From NCBI GenBank assembly GCA_002291955.1, contig DBBA01000124.1, positions 1 to 11,130 on the forward strand: DNA of 11,130 nt, in the 5' to 3' direction. How positions within the stretch are numbered: the stretch's first letter is position 1; each line of letters opens with the position of its first letter. Position numbers and translations under genes: made by a program. Below are positions 1-6,509 of the stretch, piece by piece. The notes under the pieces are model-generated. The model saw only the letters and a program-made list of their open reading frames with translations, ran no database searches and had not been told where the DNA came from. The DNA is from Rhodobacteraceae bacterium UBA996. GTDB lineage: Bacteria; Pseudomonadota; Alphaproteobacteria; Rhodobacterales; Rhodobacteraceae.

Positions 1-1
1 G

Positions 2-139
2 TTCATCGCGATCCTGATCGAGCGGGTGGGCAACCGGCAGTTCGGCTTCGGGCTGGCATCGGCGCAGTCCATCGTCCTGCTGGCGATCACCATCGTGCTG
101 GCGCGGCTCTACATCCGCATGTTCTACCGGGAGGTGTGA
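2..139 (+). CDS. Carbohydrate ABC transporter permease, MalF/UgpA type (C-terminal fragment)
   Basis: Only the last 45 codons are in the window; the gene begins upstream. The reading frame enters at base 2 and ends at TGA 137-139. The visible residues give one hydrophobic segment (about SIVLLAITIVLARLYI) followed by a short basic tail, RMFYREV. This is how the first permease of sugar-type ABC importers (MalF/UgpA family) usually ends, with a last membrane helix and a cytoplasmic tail. The next gene is a MalG-type permease starting two bases after this stop, so the pair very probably form the heterodimeric inner-membrane channel. The assignment rests mainly on this neighbour and on the tail style, since the EAA loop lies outside the window. 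Confidence 0.75.
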   Translation, partial: FIAILIERVGNRQFGFGLASAQSIVLLAITIVLARLYIRMFYREV

Positions 140-141
140 CG

Positions 142-978
142 ATGACCTCCGGCAGTCCCCCAGGCGCTGCACGCAGCCTGGCCGTGCAGGCGGTCCTTCT
201 GACGCTGATCTGCCTGTTCTGCGTGTTTCCGTTCTACTGGATGGTCACGACCAGCCTGAAGTCGCAGGCCGTGGCCCTGCAGTCGCCGCCCGCCTGGCTG
301 TTCACGCCGACGCTGGCGAACTATGCCGAAGTGCTGTTCGTCGACCGGGTCGGCGTGTCGCTGATCAACTCGATCCTCGTGGCGGTGGCCACGACGGTGC
401 TGGCGGTGGTGCTGGGCTGCCCCGCGGCCTATGCGCTGGCGCGGTTCGAGTTCCGGGGCAAGCGCGACCTGTGGTTCTGGTTCATCACCAACCGCTTCGT
501 GTCGCCGGTGGTGCTGGCGTTCCCGGTGTTCCTGATTGCGCGCGAGGTGGGGCTGCGCGACACCCACATTGCGCTGATCCTGATGTACCTGACCTTCACC
601 CTGCCCATCGTCATCTGGATCTGCACCGACCAGTTCCGGTCGATCCCCTATGACCTGGACGAGGCCGCGATGCTGGAAGGTGCCAGCCAGTGGCGCATCT
701 TCCGCTCGATCTGCCTGCCGCTGGCCATGCCCGGGGTTGCGGTGTCGGCGATCCTGTCGTTCATCTTTTCGTGGAACGAGCTTCTGTTCGCCTACATCTT
801 GGCGCCCAAGGACGCCAAGACCGCGCCCGCGATGGCCGTGACATTCATGGAAGGCTACGACGTGCCCTATGGGAAGATCATGGCGACCTCGACCCTGATC
901 GTGATCCCGGTGCTGATCTTTGCGCTCTTGGCGTCCAGGCACCTGGTCCGCGGGCTGACGATGGGTGCGGTGAAGTAG
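142..978 (+). CDS. Carbohydrate ABC transporter permease, MalG type
   Basis: This 278-residue inner-membrane protein is probably one half of the channel of a sugar/polyol ABC importer. It has a short cytoplasmic N-terminus, a first membrane helix at about residues 13-33, further hydrophobic segments to the end, and the EAA loop that contacts the ATPase at about residues 173-198 (DEAAMLEGAS...LPLAMPG). Length and layout are typical of MalG/UgpE. ATG 142 is chosen because GGGAGGTG ends about five bases before it; a GTG at 136 in the same frame is possible but would overlap the preceding stop. It lies two bases after the MalF-type gene and four bases before a SorC regulator, so all three look co-transcribed. 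The substrate cannot be read from the permease. Confidence 0.9.
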   Translation: MTSGSPPGAARSLAVQAVLLTLICLFCVFPFYWMVTTSLKSQAVALQSPPAWLFTPTLANYAEVLFVDRVGVSLINSILVAVATTVLAVVLGCPAAYALARFEFRGKRDLWFWFITNRFVSPVVLAFPVFLIAREVGLRDTHIALILMYLTFTLPIVIWICTDQFRSIPYDLDEAAMLEGASQWRIFRSICLPLAMPGVAVSAILSFIFSWNELLFAYILAPKDAKTAPAMAVTFMEGYDVPYGKIMATSTLIVIPVLIFALLASRHLVRGLTMGAVK

Positions 979-982
979 GCGC

Positions 983-1954
983 ATGGCCCGCGCGCCGAAA
1001 CTGCCCCGGGTGGATGCCGAGGAACGGTTCCTGGCGCAGGTGGCCTGGGCCTATTACACCGAAGGGATGACGCAGGAGGAGGTGGCGGGAAAGCTGTCCA
1101 CCACCCGGCTGCGCGTGAACAAGGCGCTGGCCGAGGCGCGCAGGCGCGGGCTGGTGCGGTTCACCTTCAACACGGCCTTCGCCGCCTGCTTCGATCTGGA
1201 AGCCGCACTGGCGGCGCGGTTCGGGCTGACCAAGGCCTATGTCGCGCCGTCGCCCGCCGACCCGCGCGACGTGCAGATGATCGTCGGCGCGGCGCTGGGC
1301 CATGTGCTGACCGAGGTGCTGGCCGATCCGGCGGTGAAGCTGTTCGGCATGTCCTGGGGCAACACACTGAACCTCGCCACCCGGTTTGTCGGCGCAATCG
1401 AGCGCCCGGACCTCGAGGTGATCTCGGTCATGGGGGGGCTGACCAAGGGGTCGGACCTGAACAGCTTCGAGATCACCACGCGGCTGGCCGATCTTCTGGG
1501 CGCGCAGCACAGCTACTTCACCGCGCCGCTGTATGCAGGCTCGCCCGAGACGCGGGACACGATCATGGAACTCGACGTGTTCCGGCAGGTGATCGAGAAG
1601 ATCCGCGCGGTGGATGCGATTGCGATGGCGGCGGGCGACCTGTCGAAGCGGTCGCTGCTGATGCGGGACGGGCTGCCGTCCGACGTGCGCATGGAGGAAC
1701 TGGTCGCGATGGGCGCGGTCGGGGACGTCCTGGGCACGGTGCTGGATGCGCAGGGGCACCCGCTGGCCCATCCGATCAACGACCGCGTCATCGGCATCGG
1801 CCTGCCCGACCTGGCCCGCATCCCGAACGTCATCCTGGCCGCGGGGGGCCTGCACAAGGTCGCCATCGTGCGGGCGCTTCTGGGGCTGGGGCTGGTGAAC
1901 ACCTTTGTCACCGACGAGGCGACCGCGCGCGCCGTGCTGGACGCCATGCCGTAA
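983..1954 (+). CDS. SorC-family sugar-binding transcriptional regulator
   Basis: This 323-residue cytoplasmic regulator has an N-terminal helix-turn-helix at about residues 29-55 (MTQEEVAGKLS followed by RVNKALAEARRRGLV). A SorC/DeoR-like sugar-phosphate-binding domain covers about residues 62-320, with family-like stretches such as GMSWGNTL, VISVMGGL and AAGGLHK. Known members (SorC, DeoR of Bacillus, EryD of rhizobia) bind a phosphorylated sugar or polyol that alters DNA binding at their own catabolic operon. The gene starts four bases after the MalG-type permease stop, and AAGTAGG overlaps that stop as a possible weak ribosome site. It is therefore likely co-transcribed with the transporter and probably controls it. 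The effector is not known; a polyol phosphate is plausible given the family and the GDPD downstream. Confidence 0.9.
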   Translation: MARAPKLPRVDAEERFLAQVAWAYYTEGMTQEEVAGKLSTTRLRVNKALAEARRRGLVRFTFNTAFAACFDLEAALAARFGLTKAYVAPSPADPRDVQMIVGAALGHVLTEVLADPAVKLFGMSWGNTLNLATRFVGAIERPDLEVISVMGGLTKGSDLNSFEITTRLADLLGAQHSYFTAPLYAGSPETRDTIMELDVFRQVIEKIRAVDAIAMAAGDLSKRSLLMRDGLPSDVRMEELVAMGAVGDVLGTVLDAQGHPLAHPINDRVIGIGLPDLARIPNVILAAGGLHKVAIVRALLGLGLVNTFVTDEATARAVLDAMP

Positions 1955-1967
1955 GCCTGCCCATCGG

Positions 1968-2028
1968 GACCGGCGCGGGACCCGGGGGCCTCGGGGTGGT
2001 GCTGCCCGGGGACCGGGTCCGACCGGTC
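1968..2028. repeat. Nested inverted repeat in the SorC-GDPD gap
   Basis: Within the 195-base gap after the SorC gene, GGACCCGG (1978-1985) is repeated inverted as CCGGGTCC (2013-2020). Just outside it, GACCGG (1968-1973) pairs with CCGGTC (2023-2028). The two nested arms could fold as one long stem in RNA or serve as a regulator site. There is no T-run, so an ordinary intrinsic terminator is not supported, and chance pairing is easy at this GC content. A role in ending the transporter-regulator transcript or in binding the SorC protein is inference only. Confidence 0.3.
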
Positions 2029-2149
2029 GCCCTGGCGCTGCGCCCGATCCCCGGGGCGACCCGGCAGGACCTGTCATTCTTGCGACATGTGAGGCGTGCT
2101 AGCCACCCCCCGCGACATGGCGTTCCGCCGTGGCTTTCCGAGGACCGTC

Positions 2150-2998
2150 ATGCCCGACACCAAGGTCTACCTTCGCGCGGCCACGGCCCGGCTGGGCGAG
2201 CATCCCCTGATCGTGGCCCACCGCGGCGACTGGCGCAGCCTGCCGGAGAATTCCGTCGCCGCGATGCTGTCGGCGCGCGACGCGGGGGCCGACATGGTCG
2301 AGCTGGATGCGCAGACCATCACCGACGGGACCTTCGTGGTCATGCACGACGACACGCTGGACCGGACGACCGGCGCGACCGGCGCGGTGGCCGCCCTGTC
2401 GCGCGATGCGCTGGCGCGGGTGCGGCTGCGCGCCGGGGCGGGGGGGGAAGGTGCCGGGCTGACCGACCACCGGCTGCCGACGCTGGCGGAGATGCTGGAG
2501 GCGCTGCGCGGCAAGGTGCTGGTCAACATCGACACCAAGCATCCCGGCGATCTGGATGCCGTGGCCGATCTGGTGCTGGCCATGGGCCTGCAGGATCAGG
2601 TGCTGCTGAAGATGGCCGTCACCCGTCCCGGCCAGTTCACCGATGCGCCGTGGCATGGCCGGGTCGCCTTTATGCCGCTGTGCATGCGCGTGCCGCGGGG
2701 GCGGCTGGTCGAAACGGTCCTGCCCATCGCGCAGGCGGCCGGGGCGCCCCTGGTCGAACTCGACTTCCACGATCTGGCCGAGGTCGCGGCCCTGTCGGCC
2801 GCCCTGGCGCCGCTGGGCACGGGGCTGTGGGTCAACACGCTTGATCCCGTGCATTCGCTGGACTTCCGGGACAGCCGCGCCGTACAGGACCCGGCGCAGG
2901 TCTGGGGGGCGCTGCTGGACGCAGGGATCCGGGCCATCCAGACGGATCAGGGCGCGGCCCTGGCCGGGTATCTCGGGCGGACGACACAGCCGGGCTAG
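2150..2998 (+). CDS. Glycerophosphodiester phosphodiesterase family protein
   Basis: This 282-residue GDPD-family enzyme is predicted to hydrolyse glycerophosphodiesters to sn-glycerol 3-phosphate and an alcohol. The family fingerprint is clear: HRGD at residues 24-27, PENS at 32-35, metal-site acidic residues in ELD at 51-53, and the second catalytic histidine in HDDTLDRTT starting at residue 66. NIDTK and the closing IQTD motif complete the TIM-barrel pattern. No signal peptide follows the chosen start, so a cytoplasmic (UgpQ-like) enzyme is expected, acting on imported substrate. ATG 2150 is preferred because CGAGGA lies about five bases upstream; in-frame GTG 2096 and ATG 2117 are longer alternatives with poorer context. 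It follows the SorC gene after 195 bases on the same strand, so it may belong to the same uptake pathway. Its stop overlaps that of modC. Confidence 0.92.
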   Translation: MPDTKVYLRAATARLGEHPLIVAHRGDWRSLPENSVAAMLSARDAGADMVELDAQTITDGTFVVMHDDTLDRTTGATGAVAALSRDALARVRLRAGAGGEGAGLTDHRLPTLAEMLEALRGKVLVNIDTKHPGDLDAVADLVLAMGLQDQVLLKMAVTRPGQFTDAPWHGRVAFMPLCMRVPRGRLVETVLPIAQAAGAPLVELDFHDLAEVAALSAALAPLGTGLWVNTLDPVHSLDFRDSRAVQDPAQVWGALLDAGIRAIQTDQGAALAGYLGRTTQPG

Positions 2999-4113
2999 AG
3001 GGGGCCGGTCAGGCGCCCCCCGTCGTCCCTGCCCTGCCCGCTGCCGATGTCTTCCGGCGCGACGGCGACCGTCTTGATGACGGCATGGCAGGTCTGGCCG
3101 GGCGCGAGGGCCAGAGCCTCGACCGAGCGGCGGGTGATGCGGGCGGTCAGGCGGTCGTCGCCGATGGCCAGGGTCACCAGGGCGCCAGGGCCGTCGCCCA
3201 GACGGATGTCGGCGATCCGGCCCGACAGGATGCTCAGCGCGGACAGGCCGGACGGGCGGTCGCGCGACAAGATCACGTCCTGCGCGGCGATCCGCACCCG
3301 CAGCGTCCGGCCGGGGAGCGCGCCGAGGCGCGGCAGCCACAAGGGGCCCCCGGCTGTGTCGAGCGCAGTCAGCCCGTCGGCATCGTGCGCCACGACGCGC
3401 GCGGTCAGCACGGACGACGCCCCGCGCGCGCCCACCGCCGCGACATCGGCCAGCACCTGCGCGGGCGGACCGCAGGCCACCACCCTGCCCCCGCGCAGCG
3501 CCACGACCGTGGTGGCCAGCCGCGCGACCTCGGCCGTGGCGTGGCTGACATACAGGATCGGCACCGACACCTCGTCGCGCAGACGTTCGAAGTAGGGCAG
3601 GACCTCGGCCTTGCGCGCCTCGTCCAGCGCGGCGAGCGGTTCGTCGGCCAGGATCAGCCGGGGGCCTGCCAGCAGTGCGCGGCCGATGGCGACGCGGGCC
3701 TTTTCGCCGCCCGACAGGGCCCCGGGGCGGCGCGGCAGGAGGGGGCCGATCCCCAGCATCTCGACCACGCGGGACAGGCTTTCGGTGCGTGCGTCGCGGG
3801 GGGCGAACCAGCGACCGTAGAGAAGGTTCTGCCGGACGGTCAGGTGGGGGAACAGGCGCCCCTCCTGGAAGATGTAGCCCAGGCGTCGGCGGTGCGGCGG
3901 CAGGTTCCGCCCCGCGTCGGTATCCAGAAGCAGCCAGTCGTCCACCGCGATCCGGCCCCGGTCGGGCCGCAGCAGGCCCGCGACCGCGTGCACGAGGGTG
4001 GTCTTGCCCGATCCCGACGCACCGAACAGGACGGTGACACCGGGCGGCGCAGTCACGTCGACATCGACATCGAAGCCCGCGAAGGCGTGGGTCAGGCGGA
4101 TGGACAGGGTCAT
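2995..4113 (-). CDS. modC: Molybdate ABC transporter ATP-binding protein ModC
   Basis: This 372-residue ATPase powers molybdate uptake on the cytoplasmic face of ModB. Walker A is GASGSGKT at residues 31-38, the Q-loop glutamine is Q83 in YIFQEGRLFPHL, the signature LSGGE is at 133-137, Walker B LILADE is at 153-158 and the H-loop histidine is H191. The EGRLFPHLTVRQNLLYG stretch is characteristic of ModC. The C-terminal part, about residues 285-355, is a TOBE/Mop-like domain (SGRIADIRLGDG...ALVTLAIGDDRLTARI) that in the family binds molybdate for regulation. The start ATG overlaps the modB stop by four bases (ATGA), indicating translational coupling. Its stop codon shares bases with the stop of the convergent GDPD gene. 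Length is normal for ModC. Confidence 0.95.
   Translation of the reverse strand: MTLSIRLTHAFAGFDVDVDVTAPPGVTVLFGASGSGKTTLVHAVAGLLRPDRGRIAVDDWLLLDTDAGRNLPPHRRRLGYIFQEGRLFPHLTVRQNLLYGRWFAPRDARTESLSRVVEMLGIGPLLPRRPGALSGGEKARVAIGRALLAGPRLILADEPLAALDEARKAEVLPYFERLRDEVSVPILYVSHATAEVARLATTVVALRGGRVVACGPPAQVLADVAAVGARGASSVLTARVVAHDADGLTALDTAGGPLWLPRLGALPGRTLRVRIAAQDVILSRDRPSGLSALSILSGRIADIRLGDGPGALVTLAIGDDRLTARITRRSVEALALAPGQTCHAVIKTVAVAPEDIGSGQGRDDGGRLTGPL
3000..3021. terminator. GC hairpin just past the GDPD stop, inside the modC 3' end (possible terminator)
   Basis: GGGGGC (3000-3005) and GCCCCC (3015-3020) form a six-base-pair all-GC stem with a nine-base loop, starting one base after the GDPD stop. 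The stem lies within the last codons of modC on the other strand. No T-run follows on the plus strand, so it would be an unusual terminator or only an RNA-stabilising stem. The position directly after a stop is the main argument for a role. Confidence 0.3.
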
Positions 4114-4808
4114 GTGCCCGCGATCCGGCGTGCAACGGACCGGGCGATCCATTCGGACAGGAGCAGCGCCGCCATCGCGATGACGATGGCCACCACAACC
4201 AGCCGCGCGGCATCCCCCTGCCCGCCCGGCACCTGCAGGAAGGTATAGATCGCCGAGGGCAGCGTCTGGGTCTGGCCGGGGATGTTCGACACGAAGGTGA
4301 TCGTCGCCCCGAATTCGCCCATCGCCTTGGCGAAGGCCAGGATCGCGCCCGCGACGATGCCGGGCAGGCAGAGCGGCAGCGTGACGGTCAGGAACACCAT
4401 CGCGCGCGATGCGCCCAGCGTCGCGGCGGCCTGTTCCAGCTTCGGGTCCACCGCCTCGATCGCGAGGCGGATCGCGCGGACCAAGAGCGGAAAGGCCATG
4501 ACCGCCGCGGCCAGCGCCGCCCCTGTCCAGCGGAACGCGACGACGATGCCGAACCATTCGTCGAGGAACTGGCCCACATAGCCGCGCCGCCCGAAGGTGG
4601 CGAGCAGGAGATAGCCGGTGACCACCGGCGGCAGGATCAGCGGCAGATGGACAAGCCCGTTCAGGATCTGCTTGCCCGGGAAGGTCCAGCGCGCCAGCGC
4701 ATGGGCAACAAGGATGCCGAACGGCAAGCTGACCAGCGTCGCCCAGAAGGACACGCGCAGCGACAGGGCGACCGCCTGCCATTCTGCCGGGGAAAGCCAG
4801 TCGGCCAT
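4110..4808 (-). CDS. modB: Molybdate ABC transporter permease ModB
   Basis: This 232-residue inner-membrane protein would act as a homodimer forming the molybdate channel. Hydrophobic helices lie at about residues 12-36, 48-72, 88-110, 148-162 and 202-218. The ATPase-contacting EAA loop is at about 125-150 (EQAAATLGASR...LPLCLPG), and KAMGEFGATITFVSNIPGQTQT-type sequence at about 161-181 is strongly typical of ModB. The chosen ATG at 4808 gives MADWLSPAEW, the usual ModB beginning; an upstream in-frame extension would run into modA and lacks family character. It begins four bases after the modA stop and overlaps modC by four bases, so modABC is a compact operon. Confidence 0.95.
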   Translation of the reverse strand: MADWLSPAEWQAVALSLRVSFWATLVSLPFGILVAHALARWTFPGKQILNGLVHLPLILPPVVTGYLLLATFGRRGYVGQFLDEWFGIVVAFRWTGAALAAAVMAFPLLVRAIRLAIEAVDPKLEQAAATLGASRAMVFLTVTLPLCLPGIVAGAILAFAKAMGEFGATITFVSNIPGQTQTLPSAIYTFLQVPGGQGDAARLVVVAIVIAMAALLLSEWIARSVARRIAGT

Positions 4809-4812
4809 ACAC

Positions 4813-5586
4813 CTAGTCGATAACGGCAAAGCCCTGCGCGGCAAAGGCCGCATCGGCGGCGGGCGCGGTCAGGGCGTCAAGGAACGCCCGGTCGGCCGCA
4901 TCCGCGGCCCCGGTGAGCAGGGCCGCCGGATAGACGATCGGCGGGTGCGACTCGGCCGGAAACGTGCCCACCACGGTCACGTTGTCCTCGGCTGCGGCAT
5001 CCGACGCATAGACGATGCCGAACGGCGCCTCGCCCGCCGCCACCAGCGCAAGCGCCGCGCGCACGTTCTCGGACTGGGCGACCGACGGCTCGACCGCGGA
5101 CCAGACGCCGAGGCCTTCGAGGGCCGCCTTGCCGTATTGTCCCGCAGGCACCGCATCGACCAGCGCCATCGACAGCTTGCCGTCCCCCAGAAGGGAGGCC
5201 AGGTCGAACCCCGGCGCGATGTCGACCGGCGCCGCGTCCTTGCCGTGGGCGATGAGGACCAGCGTGTTGCCGAGAATGTCGGCCCGTGTGTCCGGAGCGA
5301 TGAGACCGGCCTTCTCCACCTCGTCCATCCAGTTCACCGCCGCCGAGATGAAGATGTCGGCCGGCGCGCCTTCGATGATCTGACTGGCGAGCGCATTCGA
5401 CCCGGCGTAGCTGATCGTGACGGTATGTCCTGTCGCCGCCTGGAAGTCGGCGGCCACCGCATCAAGCCCGTCCTTGAGCGAGGCGGCGGCGAAGACCACC
5501 ACCTCCTCTGCCGCCGCAGGCGTGGCAAGAAGGCCGAGGCCAAGAAGCGCGGCCAGGACCGGGCGGGTCGGACGATGGTTCGGCAC
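4813..5586 (-). CDS. modA: Periplasmic molybdate-binding protein ModA
   Basis: This 257-residue protein is predicted to capture molybdate (probably tungstate too) in the periplasm and deliver it to ModBC. A Sec signal peptide covers residues 1-26, with basic residues, a leucine/alanine core and a TPAAA cleavage site. The mature part begins EEVVVFAAASLKDGLDAV. Expected oxyanion-contact regions are present: the serine in AAAS, the serine in YAGSNALASQI, the VDAVPAGQYGKAALE loop and the tyrosine in GIVYASDA. GTG 5586 is chosen because AAAGG precedes it at good spacing and it gives a compact signal peptide. In-frame GTGs at 5592 and 5625 are alternatives; the latter would place the Mo-box inside the gene. 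It is the first gene of modABC and lies 64 bases downstream of modE. Confidence 0.94.
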   Translation of the reverse strand: MPNHRPTRPVLAALLGLGLLATPAAAEEVVVFAAASLKDGLDAVAADFQAATGHTVTISYAGSNALASQIIEGAPADIFISAAVNWMDEVEKAGLIAPDTRADILGNTLVLIAHGKDAAPVDIAPGFDLASLLGDGKLSMALVDAVPAGQYGKAALEGLGVWSAVEPSVAQSENVRAALALVAAGEAPFGIVYASDAAAEDNVTVVGTFPAESHPPIVYPAALLTGAADAADRAFLDALTAPAADAAFAAQGFAVID

Positions 5587-5599
5587 GGGCACACCTTTC

Positions 5600-5625
5600 G
5601 TGATATGTTTGGTCGAACCTATCAC
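5600..5625. promoter_or_regulatory. Mo-box-like ModE operator upstream of modA
   Basis: On the plus strand GTGATA (5600-5605) and TATCAC (5620-5625) are a perfect inverted repeat separated by 14 bases. Read toward modA, the right half is CATATCACGA, one base from the CATATAACGA-like half-site of known Mo-boxes (consensus from memory). It lies 14-39 bases upstream of the modA start, overlapping the likely promoter, in the modE-modA gap. Binding by ModE to repress modABC when molybdate is plentiful is inferred from family knowledge. Confidence 0.7.
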
Positions 5626-5647
5626 ATCCCACCACGGGCGCAGGCAA
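5618..5647 (-). promoter_or_regulatory. Possible modABC promoter
   Basis: Reading toward modA, TTGCCT (5647-5642) and GATAGG (5623-5618) are separated by 18 bases and could be -35 and -10 elements. The match is weak (four and three of six bases), as is common in GC-rich alphaproteobacteria. The -10 lies within the Mo-box-like palindrome, so a bound ModE would block it. If real, modABC can be transcribed separately from modE. Confidence 0.35.
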
Positions 5648-5650
5648 GCG

Positions 5651-6022
5651 TTATCTTTCGCTGGACATATCGCGCAGCATCGCGGACAGCGCCTTCAACT
5701 GCGCGTCGCCGCCTTGCAGCGCGGCGGCCTCGAACGCGCGATACTGGGCCAGGACGGCCCGGCCCATGTCCGTGAGGACGGCGCCGCCACCGCCGAGACC
5801 GCCTCGGGTGCTGTCCACCAGGGGTTCGCGGAACATCGCGTTCAGCGTGCCGACCAGGTCCCAGGCGCGCTTGTAGCTCATCCCCATCTCGCGGCCTGCG
5901 GCGGCGATGGACCCGCAGCGGTCGATGCGTTCGAGGAGTTCGGCCTTGCCCGGCCCCATCATCTCGGCCGTGCCGAAGACGATGCGGATGCGCAGGCTGG
6001 GGTGGCGCGGGGCGGTGTCCAT
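5651..6022 (-). CDS. modE: ModE-type molybdate regulator, DNA-binding domain only
   Basis: This 123-residue protein matches the N-terminal winged helix-turn-helix of ModE: LRIRIVFGTAEMMGPGKAELLERID, then the helix-turn-helix at about residues 37-57 (GSIAAAGREMGMSYKRAWDLV) and the wing with TRGGLGGGGAVLTDMG at about 72-87. MSYKRAW is the hallmark recognition helix. E. coli ModE is about 260 residues and carries two Mop domains that bind molybdate; these are absent here, and the gene ends naturally after a C-terminal helix at TAA. It therefore probably binds DNA as a dimer but needs another route to sense molybdate, or acts constitutively. ATG 6022 is chosen because the family begins near here; the upstream in-frame extension is arginine/proline-rich noise. 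No Shine-Dalgarno sequence precedes it. Confidence 0.9.
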   Translation of the reverse strand: MDTAPRHPSLRIRIVFGTAEMMGPGKAELLERIDRCGSIAAAGREMGMSYKRAWDLVGTLNAMFREPLVDSTRGGLGGGGAVLTDMGRAVLAQYRAFEAAALQGGDAQLKALSAMLRDMSSER

Positions 6023-6028
6023 GAACCG

Positions 6029-6058
6029 AGTATCAGGGGGCCGCAGGCGGCGGTTCAA
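6029..6058 (-). promoter_or_regulatory. Probable modE promoter giving a leaderless or near-leaderless mRNA
   Basis: Reading toward modE, TTGAAC (6058-6053) and GATACT (6034-6029) are separated by 18 bases; each matches four of six sigma-70 consensus bases. Only six bases (CGGTTC) separate the -10 from the modE ATG, so transcription would start at or next to the start codon. The lack of any Shine-Dalgarno sequence there fits a leaderless message. Confidence 0.5.
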
Positions 6059-6509
6059 GACCTGACGGGGCTTGGGGCCAGGCTTTCGACGGGCCGCGCG
6101 GGGGTCGCGATTCGCGCGTGGGGCGGGCTGTCTGGCCCCCGGGGATCGGGCGCACAGACTGTTGCCTGATCTGCGCAAGACCGTCCTGCCGTCGGACCGG
6201 ACCGGGGCGATCCGGTGACGCTGCGGGAAATGCGTTCTGCAGCAGGATGTTGCGCTGGTTCGGCTGCATCGCCGGGTGCCCTGGGGGCTGGCCCTGCCCG
6301 CGCGGCATCGAACGCCTCCCCGCCATCATCATTTCTTCTTATGCGGCATTAGCTGTGCTACTTTTCATCCTGTGGTCCGGGTTGCGGTGGGTGTCCGGGG
6401 CGGTTGTGACGAGTGCGCGGGTGAACAGCATGACGACGACAGGCAGCGGGAGACGCAGCGGAGTGGGCGAGGTGGCCGTGGACCGGGGCACGGATCTGAG
6501 GAGCGCGCC
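6059..6509. other. Long non-coding gap between modE and the 6510 gene
   Basis: I find no convincing gene in these 451 bases. Open frames exist on both strands but are arginine/proline/glycine-rich with mixed codon use, as expected from chance at high GC. GGGGCCAG (6074-6081) and CTGGCCCC (6132-6139) are an inverted pair 50 bases apart, of doubtful meaning. An AT-richer patch lies at about 6330-6370. A frame ending at 6513 encodes one hydrophobic stretch (about AALAVLLFILWSGL) and overlaps the next start by ATGA, but its codon use is unlike its neighbours. Confidence 0.5.
6336..6364 (+). promoter_or_regulatory. Possible promoter in an AT-richer patch upstream of the 6510 gene
   Basis: TTCTTA (6336-6341) and TACTTT (6359-6364) are separated by 17 bases, and the second is preceded by TGC, as in an extended -10. 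Each hexamer matches only three of six consensus bases. The patch is distinctly AT-richer than its surroundings. A leader of about 140 bases to the 6510 start would result. Confidence 0.25.

Noticed and set aside
2075..2104. Promoter-like TTGCGA and GCTAGC upstream of GDPD
   Set aside because: The spacing is far too short for a sigma-70 promoter and no other good pairing was found.
2099..4213. A 704-codon minus-strand open frame across GDPD and modC
   Set aside because: Arginine/proline/glycine-rich shadow of two well-supported genes; no recognisable domain.
3085..4248. Plus-strand open frame of 387 codons opposite modC
   Set aside because: Low-complexity glutamine/arginine/glycine translation, antisense to a clear ModC.
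6074..6139. GGGGCCAG/CTGGCCCC inverted pair downstream of the modE promoter region
   Set aside because: The arms are 50 bases apart and wholly GC-rich apart from one base pair, so chance is the simplest explanation.
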